A DNA stretch of 64,000 nt from Siphlonurus alternatus (lineage: Eukaryota > Arthropoda > Insecta > Ephemeroptera > Siphlonuridae), in NCBI GenBank assembly GCA_949825025.1, contig OX463782.1, positions 4,971,501 to 5,035,500 of the forward strand. The letters run 5' to 3'. This document shows, piece by piece, positions 20,015-31,500 of this stretch (position 1 is its first letter; each line of letters starts with the position of its first letter). The notes below the pieces were generated by a model, which was not told where the DNA came from, ran no database searches, and saw only the letters and a program-made list of their open reading frames with translations. A program made the translations under genes and the position numbers.

Positions 20015-20677
20015 AGTAGAGTGAGCGAGTTCATTTTTTTTTTATTATTTTATTTTTTAAAAATAGTTTAGGCTGCCCTCTATAATATTGAGAAATGAAA
20101 ACCAAAAAATTATTCCATCTCAAATAGTTTCACCACAAAAAATTCCCAAAGTTGGTGTTTCGGAGGCCTATAACGTGCAGCCTTATGGAACATAAAACCG
20201 CGTTTTACTCCAACATTTTCTGAACTATGGTACCATTTAAAAAATACTTACGTAATCTATGATGAATTCTTTAATGAATTTTCAAATAAAAAAAAAATTA
20301 CGGGGTCATTTTCTTGGATAAAAATCATGAAAATCCTTAATTATGGGAATTAACCCGCAAAAACTTAAAGATTTTTTCCTGAAAAAATGGCTCCGTAATT
20401 TGTTTTTTTTATTTAAAAATCCATTTAAAGAATTCATCATAGATTACGTATAAGTATTTTTTAAATGGTACCATAGTTCAGAAAATGTTGGAGTAGAACG
20501 CGGTTTTATGTTCCATAAGGCTGCACGTTAAAGGCCTCCGAAACACCAATTTTGGGAATATTTGTGGTGAAACTATTTGAGATGGAATTTTTTGGTTTTC
20601 ATTTCTCAATAGAGGGCAGCTTAAACTATTTTTAGAAAATAAAATATTAAAAAAAAAATGCAATCGCTCACTCTACT
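20015..20677. mobile_element. Large TTAA-flanked palindromic element
   Basis: Flanked by TTAA (20011-20014 and 20678-20681). The ends AGTAGAGTGAGCG are mirrored at the right, and the arms stay complementary for about 300 bp each (for example GAATTCATCATAGATTACGT against its complement at 20240-20270). The loop is short. Transcription would give a long hairpin RNA. It is non-autonomous; the minus-strand open frame inside is not a gene. Confidence 0.65.
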
Positions 20678-20949
20678 TTAAATTCTCATTATTTTTGAGC
20701 AAAGATACCCTGCAATTATATAACTTATTGTGAATACATATATATAATAATTTATGTTAACCTCTGCAGCAAAATTGATGACTGCAACAATTTAACATAT
20801 TTTTTTCAACTACATTATTTTATTTAAAAGATATGAAATAATTATAATTGCAAAAATCCAGCATTCAGATGCAAATCAACGATCATATTATCACCATACA
20901 TGTATATGTATTAATTATATTCAGTATACACATATTAAATATTTGATGA

Positions 20950-21306
20950 GTTCCATGCATGCCGATGGCAATTAAACTTCAACTGATGCTGGGGAGGCAT
21001 TGCTGTCAGAACGGGGGCGGCCACGGCCTTGCAATCCATCCCGACATTTGCCTGCATATGCGACTGAAGGAAACGTGGAAACCTCAGTCAGGATGGACGC
21101 TACAGCTTTTGTCAGTGAGCCTGATTGAAGTGCAATGGTCCAAAGCCAGGGGAATCACATTGTGGAAAAGCGCAACGATTTACCCCTGGGTGGACAACGT
21201 GTTTTTTGTTGAAAATGGTCACCCATCCAACTATAACCATACCACGCTCGGCGTTGCTGACTTCGGTGATCTGACAAGACCCGGTCAAGCGCACTGCGGC
21301 ACACAT
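20950..21306 (-). mobile_element. 5S-rRNA-derived SINE, near full-length
   Basis: Read on the minus strand from 21306, the head matches 5S rRNA: GATCACCGAAGTCAGCAACG then TTGGATGGGTGACC, the internal control region of 5S genes including box C. Downstream follows a body with CCACCCAGGGGTAAATCG, GATTCCCCTGGCTTTGGACC, GTCCATCCTGACTGAGG and GGATTGCAAGGCCGTGG. These are shared with the partial copy at 54485-54705 and other fragments. A 5S head plus a conserved body defines SINE3-type retroposons. Open frames across it are spurious. Confidence 0.75.
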
Positions 21307-22029
21307 CCACTATTATATAATTATATATCAATATAAACATAAATATATAATGTTATTTTTTATATCTTGATTAACAATTAACAAAAGTGACATCTCTGAT
21401 GCATGACTTTATTGACTCGCAATTATTTTACTGTAAATAAAATTATATTATTTTGCGCACTGCATGGTTTTGATACTATATATATATATATATATAAAAC
21501 AGTTTATACTATATATAATAGGTTAATTACACAAAAAAAAAATAATAACGATCACCTTTTTATGCACATTTGAATACTGTATTTTGTCATGTTCCTTTAA
21601 CCTAAACCTCAATCTTTAGATATATGTATAGTATAGCTTAATTAGCTATAAAAAGAAAAATTAAAATAAACAAAATAAACTTCTTTCGATAATTCAAGAA
21701 TAATCGAGTATACATGAGTAATATATTCTGATTTATATAATGTATCATGATCACAGATTGTAATTTCAGGACATCTTTACTAAATAAATGATGAGAAATA
21801 TTATTTAATATGATATACGTACGTTACTTTAAAAAAGTAGAAACCGTAAAGAATATAATAAATTAAATAAATAATAAGCCATATGAAAATTATGGTAAAA
21901 AAAAAACACAATATATATATATATACAATGTCATACTATTTCAAGGATTATGTACAGTCCTTGATACTAGTTAGAATGAAGCATGTGTTGTACCACATGA
22001 AATTAACATGTATCAATATTTTAAATAAA

Positions 22030-22700
22030 TTTAGCTGTGGGAAATGCGCAGAACAAATTTTGTTTAAATTTTGCTCAAAAGCCGAAATAAAATCTCATTT
22101 CGGGTTCTTTAGTCAAACCGCAATTCGCAGAACTATAGTTTTGTTCAGATGGAAATGAGCAAAAGCCGAAATTAAAGTCCTCATCGGCAGTTTGCTCATT
22201 TCGACTTAAAGGCATACAGGCCTCAAATTACAAATTAGATAGTCACCAAGTGGGTTTAGAGTAAATAATCAACATTCGCATCATTTTTTCTCACGAGTGA
22301 TGCATCCGTGCGAAGTCGCAGTTCAAAGTAAGAAATTTAGTCCTTGATGACGTCATGAAGTCCTTGATGACGTCATAACTCAATGCTAATCGGTGCTAGC
22401 TGTGAGTTGTGACGTCAGCAAGGACTTTCTTTGTAGCGCGACTTCGCACAGTCGCACCGCGCGCATGTAAAAATAATACGAATGTTTATTATAAATTCGA
22501 GCAACACATAATGTCTGTCTAATTTGTAATTTGAGGCATGTATCCCTTTAAGGCATTTAAAATAGTTTTGAGCATCGAGCTTTAATTGAGCAAATCCCCG
22601 AAATATTACATTATTTCAGGTTTTGCTTATAACCCGATGCCATGCTTATAAAACTAGTTTTTCTTATTATTTTCTACTTTTGCCCGAATTCGGCTTTTAT
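22030..22700. repeat. GAGCAAAAGCCGAAAT-type repeat, copy 3, split by an insertion
   Basis: The left part (22030-22205) ends in AGTTTGCTCATTTCGAC and the right part (22552-22700) resumes with GAGCAAATCCCCGAAAT. Between them sits the TTAA-flanked element 22210-22547. The copy therefore predates that insertion. Confidence 0.5.
22210..22547. mobile_element. TTAA-flanked palindromic MITE nested in another repeat
   Basis: Flanked by TTAA at 22206-22209 and 22548-22551. The ends AGGCATACAGGCCTC and, on the other strand, AGGGATACATGCCTC continue into complementary arms (AAATTACAAATTAGA). The core has GTGCGAAGTCGCAGTT and its complement plus repeated TGATGACGTCAT. PiggyBac-type target duplication is inferred from TTAA. 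Confidence 0.65.
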
Positions 22701-24070
22701 TGGTAACTGCATTAATTATTATTATAAAATTCACGTTATTTATTTTTTCTCAAATCAATAAATTAAAGGAAATAATAATTGATCAAATTTTCAGTATCTA
22801 CGTATTTTAATTAATGTTTAATATAATATTACTATAATAATAATGTCAAGTTTGGGAATCTACCAGACTACCAGAAAAAAATCATTCTTACGTCCATGGC
22901 ATGGAATATATATATAGCAGTATTGAACGTTGGATTTATAATCTGTTACTGAGAACGGCTCGCAAACAGATTCTGTTAAAGTAAACATTTTTTTCCCCCG
23001 CTTCATAAATATATAATATATTATAGTCAATCAGTCTAACACACACCGAACTATAATTAATTTTAATTAAAAGTATATTTAGAGTTTTAGAGCCATAACC
23101 TAGCAGCAGTTTTGATTAATTCACTTGGAGAGGCAACATAGAATTTGTATAAGGACGACTTTTTTTTTCCGACAAAACACTGTACGCGCGTTATAATTAT
23201 CAAATTAAAAACGTATTTCATAAAACGAAAAACAAAAATGTCTGTTTTCTAAATAAAAATACCTTAAAATGAGAAGAGTAGATGAACCGGCCTATTGTAT
23301 TATTGTAAATAAGATTAAAATTTTTGCACTCTAAAACTTATATCGACTCGCGGACCAATTACTTTTTGTGTTTTTCTGCAAGCTGCAGTGATAATCATTG
23401 CATTTTGCTTACAGAAAATTATAAATAAAACGCGATAAAATTAAGTCACTAATCAAAATATATATATTAGATATAAAATATCTAGATATATATTATAGAT
23501 ATCAATAAATATAGATATAATACTTAATTATTGATTTAAAGAATTCGAGCACTAAAATTGGCATCTTTATAGGTCTTATATGCTTTTTACTTTTTTTAAA
23601 GTAACATTATATTCATGTACAATAATTTTACATTTTCTTATGAATTCTTTGAAAACATTTCCCGATGGAAAAATTTTAAATTAAATTTTTGTACAAAAAA
23701 TATATAACATTTTGTATAAGTGGATTAATTTAACCTTTTGCTCAATGATTTTACAAATTGATTAACAAATTTGCAATTTTTAATGAAAAAATGACGAAAA
23801 CGTTAAAAAAGGTATAAAGTTACATTATACGCTAAATTTTACAAAAACTTACAAATATTTCTTACAGTGTATGATATGAGATATCACTGATATCTCGGGG
23901 ATATCATAGATATGATGAGACCGTTGTAAGCGCGCGTGGATATACTATGACACGCTTAATTACTTCTACAACTTTTTTTCTTAGTAATTAATTTAAAGAG
24001 AATTTGTGGTTATATAATGAGCTTATTATAGATGCAATTAAACTGTAATGCTTGAATTCTCCGGTATAGG
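22701..24070. other. AT-rich spacer
   Basis: No coding exon, RNA gene or defined transposon is seen. A small dyad GATATCACTGATATC lies near 23880. Confidence 0.5.
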
Positions 24071-24076
24071 TGGTTA

Positions 24077-24294
24077 GGCTGCTCGCAGACAGCATCGCGT
24101 ATGATTTCGTATTGTGTATGACTTCGTATGATAAAAATTTAGAACCGGTTCTAAATGAGAAACTTTTACGATGTCATACCATAGTAACCATACGCTACCA
24201 TGCGAAGCTGTGTGCGCGCACGTATCTGATCGCACAGTTTCTTAATTTTTTTATCATACGCTGCGAAATCATGCGATTCTGTCTGTGACTAGCC
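24077..24294. mobile_element. Harbinger-like MITE with TTA target duplication
   Basis: Flanked by TTA at 24074-24076 and 24295-24297. The ends are GGCTGCTCGCAGACAGCATCG on the left (first 20 bases conserved) and GGCTAGTCACAGACAGAATC on the other strand at the right. It has TWA duplication and GG ends like 1128-1328. The 72-codon open frame inside is not a gene. Confidence 0.6.
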
Positions 24295-24775
24295 TTAATC
24301 TATATTTTTATAGGTAGCGATCGATTTGTATCATATTTTATGCACGTTTTGGTGTCTGCATAGCAATGACGAAAGCATAATCAGTATCATCACTGCAGCT
24401 AGCTTACAGAAACGTACATTGTTGGTCCACACGTACGTATCAATAATTTTTTATTTCTTAATTAGCACAATTAATTTTTAACTTTTATTTACAATAACAC
24501 AAATAAGCCCATGCATTGTTTTATGCCTATCATAAGGTATTTAAATTTAGAAAACAGACTTTTATGTTAAAAAGAAATCGGTATTTGATTTGATAATAAC
24601 CTAATATAGCATGATATATATGCTGGAAAAATATCAGTACATGCAATTTCATCTATATTATGTTGCCTCTCCGGGAGAATAGAATATTTTATTGATTCTT
24701 TTGAATCAAAACTTCTGCTTGATGGTTAATATATATAATATGGAGCTCTATAGCTATGAAATTCTTAATTAATCC

Positions 24776-24776
<1 letters not shown>

Positions 24777-24865
<89 letters not shown>
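24777..24865. repeat. (TG)n(TA)n microsatellite
   Basis: A short TG run passes directly into a long TA run. Confidence 0.95.
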
Positions 24866-24867
<2 letters not shown>

Positions 24868-25599
24868 AGGTCGATTATAGATTTTTTTAAAGAGAAATAA
24901 ATAATATACAAAATGTTTACTTTAACAGAATTTGCATGAGTGCGCGAACCATTCAGTAAAATGGAAATGGTATATAAGTCTATAAACGTCCAAAACTACT
25001 ATATTGATAATAATTAAGGTCAACTAATACATGTATATTTGAATAATATATTAATAATAATTTATTTCGAACGACGGTATTATACTGCATATTAGTGCAT
25101 ATATATGGTACTCATTGTTATGGTACTCATTGTTCATTACAAGATGATTAAAATTCACGTCTGACAAAATACAAGAAATTTAATTTATAATTAAGTTTGG
25201 CAAATATAATAAAATATACTGTATTATGATATTGATCGACATATTGCATAGCACTTCTATCTCTAGAAACTCGATCTATATTATATTTTAGTCAAATTAA
25301 AAGACGCAGTAAAACACAGTATATATAGTTTAATAATTGTAATAGATTATAATTAATATTATAATTATTAAAATATTATTAATAGTATAATATTAATATT
25401 GTAATATTTGTCGGCTCAAGTTTCGTATTTTGATTTTGCGTATGTGAATATCTAACAGTAAGATTATAAATAATATAATATATACTCTCAGCTCTCATGC
25501 AGAGTTTTCTGAGGTTTTCTCTGTCTCTCTGTGAATAAATTAAAGATCTGAAAAAGTTAGTACAACTTTCGATCTCACCTCATTTGATTGCAATAGAGC

Positions 25600-26460
25600 A
25601 TTTACCGCGTTTATCCGCGCATGCGCATATATTGGTGGAAAATTTTGTCACATTTGTCTGCTAGGGGCGTAACTCGAAAATGGACGGTTGGTGAACGTAA
25701 GAGCTGAAGAAGAAACATGAAGTTTTGTGTTCATTTGTGCTAATTTAGTACTTTATACACAGTTCCAGGTAAGCTTAAACTTATGTTAAGTTGTTTTTGT
25801 TTAATATATTGTTAAGCTCATAGAGTATTTTATGTTTTTTCATGAAATTCGGATGGCCGGACCTGCTTCCTGTTTGCCTTGCAACTGCTTGCAAACCTGG
25901 AATATGATGAATATACTGAGGACAACCTGCTGCTTGTTGTATGCATAAAGCAACATGTCATAGAGATTAATTGCATTGCAGGGTTTTGTTTGTGATATTT
26001 TGAAAAAGGTATGTATAAAATACTGCAATGTATGATAAATTGATCAAAATCTTGCAAGATCTTGTGCAAGATTTGCTAAATTTCTATAGGAAATGTCTTG
26101 AACAAGAACTTTCTAGATTTGTGCCTAATTTTATTGACGAATTTCTTTGTTTTTGACCCCCAGGTTCCACCGAGCCTAGCTGAAGGAGAAAATACATAGC
26201 ATGGCCCGCGGAGTAAAAGAATTATTGAACGGAGAGGTGGAAGGAAGCAAAATGATGAACATATCCATACAGAAATGAAACCATGCATCATGAGACTTCC
26301 TTATTTAACGAAAACTAGCTGCAACTGACAGAATACTAACTTTGTTTGTTTTTGTTTTTTTTTTCAGACGTCATGTTGGCTATGTGACTCGGAGATTGCT
26401 ACTTGGAATTGCCGCTACATTACTGACCCAACATGGCTGCCTTTCAACGGATTTAAACCA
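25600..26460 (+). ncRNA. Possible spliced non-coding transcript ahead of the second CAAGAT array
   Basis: Three candidate exons on the plus strand have good splice signals. One ends CAGTTCCAG before donor gtaagc at 25768. A second starts after ACCCCCAG at about 26164 and ends before gtggaa near 26236. A third starts after a long T tract and CAG at about 26367 and runs towards the CAAGAT array. None carries a long open frame; the longest sensible one is about 25 codons from ATG near 26201. Splice consensus alone is weak evidence, so this is a suggestion only. Confidence 0.2.
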
Positions 26461-26464
26461 ACCG

Positions 26465-27090
26465 ACAGCATTGCACAAGATCTTGCGCAATTATTTTGAT
26501 CTTGAGCAAATATTATCTTGACAAGATCATGCAAGATCTTGAGCAAGATACTATCACAAGATCTTGAGCAAATATTATCTTGCGCAAGATAATATCACAA
26601 GATCTTGAGCAAATATTATCTTGCAAGATCTTGCAAGATCTTTCCCAAGATCTTGCACAAGATCTTGCAAGATCTTGAGCAAGATGCTGTCACAAGATCT
26701 TGAGTAAATATTATCTTGAGCAAGATAATATCACAAGATCTTGAGCAAATATTATCTTGCAAGATCTTGAGCAAGATGCTGTTACAAGATCTTGAGCAAA
26801 TATTATCTTGAGCAAGATAATATCACAAGATCTTGAGCAAATATTATCTTGCAAGATCTTGCAAGATCTTTCCCAAGATCTTGCACAAGATCTTGCAAGA
26901 TCTTGCAAGATCTTAAGCAAGAGAACAATTGCTCAAGATATTGTGATATGTCTTGCTCAAGATCTTACCTAAGATCTTGCAAGATCTTGTGCAAGATCTT
27001 GGGAAAGATCTTGCAAGATCTTGCAAGATTATCATCAGCATAATCTTGCCAAGATCTGCCAAGATCTTACAAGATCTTGGCTCAAGATTT
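26465..27090. repeat. Short-period CAAGATCTTG array
   Basis: Dense repetition of the perfect 10-bp palindrome CAAGATCTTG, interspersed with GAGCAAATATTATCTTG and GAGCAAGATAATATCA. Longer periods (tens of bases) recur two or three times, for example a block at about 26580-26700 and again at 26820-26940. It shares its word with the 142-bp satellite at 16580-18760. The open frames of about 64-69 codons on both strands come from the repeat. Confidence 0.85.
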
Positions 27091-28300
27091 TTGAGCAGGG
27101 TAATGATTCATATATATTTAAATAAAAAAAATTATCAAAGATCTTGAAATGTACGCAAAAAATAGACAAAATATAATTATTCTCATTTGTTTCTTGTATT
27201 GCAGTTTCATTGAGCTCATTGGCGTCACGGATTTGCGGCTAAATTGATACATTAATTATCTAACATTTCATGGTAATTTTCCAAGTTTTGTATCTCGATC
27301 TTTACATCCCATACAAAATTTCAAAGTAAAATTATTAATGACGATGCACCGGAATTTTTCTTCATAAGCAAAAATCTTTCCTCATTCAAATTATTAATTT
27401 TAATTGTTTAGCATAAGAAATTGCATAATTACCTTTCAACGAATAAATTTTTTTAAAAATAAATGTAACAAATAAAAATATATTAATTAAAGTAATGAAA
27501 GTAATGATCGAAAATAATTTCAGCTGTTGTCAGATTCATAAAATATTTCAGCCTGAAGAATATAAATAAATAATTTATAAAAATTTTAGAAAATCCAAAA
27601 ACTTTAAACTGTTTATCCATATTTTATGGTTTAAGGCGAAACTAAAAGGAGTGGTTTTCTCACAACAACTCAACCTCAGCCTGCATTTTCGGTTTTCATC
27701 CATGATGTTCTTTGATAAAATATCCTTTTTTTTTTTTTTTTTTTTTTTCAAAACTGGTAAAATATTATAAATTAATTTAAGCACTTCAAATTTTGTATGC
27801 GACTCTTTGATAGATAGTTTTAAAAGTCTCGTGCAGGTCTTTTTAAAATCAAGGCCCGGTGCGAGGTTTTAATAAGTGCCTAGTATTCATAATTATTTCC
27901 ATAACTTTAACTTAATTAAACCTAATTAATGTTAATTTGTTGGTGATCTTCAAATTATAATTTATCAAATATTATATTATGTTAACATTTTAATTTTTTT
28001 AATTAAAATGTTTTTTTGGTAATCATAATATGCCAAATATTTACATGATAAAATATAATACTGAAAGGTAGAATAATAAAATAAAAACAATAAAATTTTA
28101 AATTATAACAAACTTTAATAATTTTAATTTAAATAAATCTTTCAAAAACGCAAGTTTATAAAAATATTTCAACTAATTTAGTACAGAATTTGTTTATTTT
28201 ATATGCACTCAAACAAACATAACATGCAAGTGTTTTGTAGCAACATTCTTTAGTCTTTAATAGTTTTAATAATGCAATACATTTAATACATTTAAGCAAC
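27091..28300. other. AT-rich spacer downstream of NSUN6
   Basis: No gene recognised. It contains an oligo-T run at about 27727-27749. Confidence 0.5.
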
Positions 28301-28376
28301 CACTTCTATAAATATGCATGACATAAAATATGATATTGTACAATATTTATTTAAGACAATGTGCAGAAAAAGGTTG

Positions 28377-28490
<114 letters not shown>

Positions 28491-28550
28491 TTATGAGAAT
28501 TAATCAAAGAAACTTGGTTACTTTTTGAGTGCATAAATAAAATAGTCATT

Positions 28551-31500
28551 TCAGATTTTCTTCCTAAAGCGTGCAATGAAGAATCCCACGGAGTCCCAGT
28601 ACTGGACTTGAGGTCGTGCTGGAGGTCCAAATCTCTGCACGCATGACCTAAGGTCATTGTTGAGGTCACTAGAGGTCGCGACAACCTGCAGACAATATGG
28701 AGTACAATATCGTCGTCAGGACAGAAAAGAAATGAGAAGGTTCCAAATCACATGTACACAGTTTGATAATAAATTGACAAGTCATTTTTACCTCGAGAAG
28801 GAATATCACCCCAAATTATTTTGAGGACATTGTCATAATTTCAATGGAGCAACTTCAGAATTGGGTCACTTTACTGATTATTTGACATTGTGCCACTCAA
28901 AACACTGCAAAAATAAATAAAGAAACTACATTTCGCCACCATTGTAAGGAAGGGTAGGGTAGGGTAGTAGGCGAGAATGGACATTTGGGATGCAGTCTAT
29001 ATCTTTTGCCTGATAACTATAACTTTCTAGTTTAATATTTTTTCAGTATTGTATTACCAGCAGTTATTGTGCTTCACAAAACAAAACGATAATTGTTTCC
29101 TTTCTTAAAGATGTATATTTTCAATGAGCTCTGTAATACAAGCATTTACTGCACATTTCTCGTTACAACCCACATTACAGAAGCTTGTCGGGTACATTAG
29201 AACTACTCTAACATTCCACTCACCGGGGTCATCCTGAGTCGAGGAGGCAGCAACGTGAGAGAGTCTGCATGTTTCCTGAGTACCTCCTCCACCAGACCCT
29301 CGTTCTCCGAGTGAGTCACAGAGCACGTGCTGTACACGATTTCTCCTCCCGGCCTCGTCAGTCGCACCGCCTGGTGGCAAACACGGGAACTTTGGATTAG
29401 CGTCTGCATTCTTTTATTTATTTGAATGCTTAAGAAGAAAAATGCTATAATAAGATTATAATATATATATATGGCATGGACTTGTCTTACAGTAAGTTTT
29501 GAGACAAAAAAAAAATGTTATTTTTCAAACTCCCCCGATGGAGTTTCTGGATCAATCAAATAAGTTGCATGCTATACATCACTTATATACAGATGTAATG
29601 TAATTAAGTGTTATGAAAAAATAGCTTATTTTTTAATTCAGTATTGTAATTTAGTAGATATATGTTTTATTATGGGTCCCTAGAAATTAATGAATAAACC
29701 TCAAATGAACTTTTATTCCATTTAAAAAGGTTTGTGAGTCAATTGTTTAGAAATGAATTAGCAATTAAAAAACAAGTAGAGTTTAAATAACAGCTTTTAA
29801 ACTACAGTATCTTCAATATTAATCACTTTATCAGCAAAGCAAGATAAGACACTGAGCTCAGCTTGCAATGGTTTACAAGCCTGTATACCATAATGCCTCA
29901 ATTAAAATGACTACTCACTGCATCAAACAGCTGTCTCTGCAGAGGAGGGTACGATTTCAGTTGTTTGACTGACGTCTTGTTAAGTAGCTGTGGTCGCTGT
30001 CCCAGAGCACTGCACGGAGCATCCAGCAACACCTGAAATTTGAAGTTGTGGGTGAATTGTATGGAGATAACCATATGTATATGCAATGACATCAATAGAG
30101 AAAATGTTATGTATTTTGTGCAGGGGGTCTAAATTTAGTGTATTATATTAAGTCCTTATTGTAAATAATGTAAATATAATTTTATTTTAAACACAGTATG
30201 ACTATGCTCCCTGTATACTTTAAATAAAAGTGCTACAAAAGAAATATTCAACCATTTTATAATGAAATTTTATAAAGTGCATTACAGTATTTATGTTATT
30301 TTTTTAAAATAAAATGTCATAATTTTAGTGTATTACAACAGTATGGTCAAAATATAGAAATTGGAAAGATACTGATCCTGGCAAGCAAAGACCATACAGT
30401 ATTGTAAGAATCTAAATCTTATGTACACAATGTAATTACTTGAGCTTTAACCTTTTAATATGTACTGAAAAAGGTTTTGAACTTATTTGCAATAAATGAC
30501 AAAATGATAGTGACATTGTGTAGTACTATACCTTATCGAAGGTACCGGGGTTGAAGGGAGGTCCTTGCAGGACGGTCCTGCTGGGGTCCTCTCTTGCTGC
30601 CACGGCCTTGGTGGAGTCGAAGGCAAACACCAGACACTTGGCGGAGAGGCGCTGGCAGTTGTCACGGATTAGCTGGGCCTTCCGAGACGTGCGGTCCAGA
30701 GCCACCAGCACACCCTGGTGGCAAAACATGGAACTAGAGACCCCAATTTTTTATGACAAATTTTTACTTTGACTCTTCTCACCTATCTAAGCTAACTTTG
30801 ACCCACCTTGTTCTCCATGAGGGTAGCCAGGTGGGAGGTCTTGTTACCTGGTGCGGCACACATGTCCAACACCGTTTCTCCTGGCAGGGGACCAAGTTCG
30901 TTCACCGCCACGGTCGAGGGAAGGTTCTGCAGGACACCCAGCTCCGGGGGCAGGGTCAGCGAGACACAGCCAGAGGGAGTGGAGGTCACCAGCACGGCAA
31001 TTCCTCTGCAGACAATCAGGTCTGATGTCAAGGTCAAAAGGTCATGTCCAACACTGGGGGCAGGGTCAGCAATATAATATACAGTTGAGAGTGTGGTAAA
31101 GCAACACACCTACAGATAAGAGTTTGAGCAGTTGAAATTTAGTGCAGTTGCTAAAGAAGATTTAGTAAGTGACAGCTCTACCAGTTCTTGTAAAGTTTGT
31201 AAAATAAGTATAATTAGCATGCAGTAATAATAAGTAACAAATAAATTATATATAGCATAAAATATGAGTATTTTTTTTGTAAATTACCCATTCTAAAATA
31301 ATTACTTAAGCTAAAAGCCAGAGTTTTAATCAGACTGAATTGAATATTAAAGCAATTAACATTTAGCAAGGGGAAGGGGGAGAAGAGAGAAAATATTGTG
31401 TCTTTTCTTCAATGAAAATCTTCAATGTATTTGAAATGAGTGGTGTAAAATTCAAAACATTAGTTTTAAAATAATAGCTGTACTCTAATATTTAAAATTA

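Noticed and set aside
21883..22158. 91-codon open frame with several Cys residues
   Set aside because: It overlaps the GAGCAAAA repeat and lacks splice sites or family similarity.
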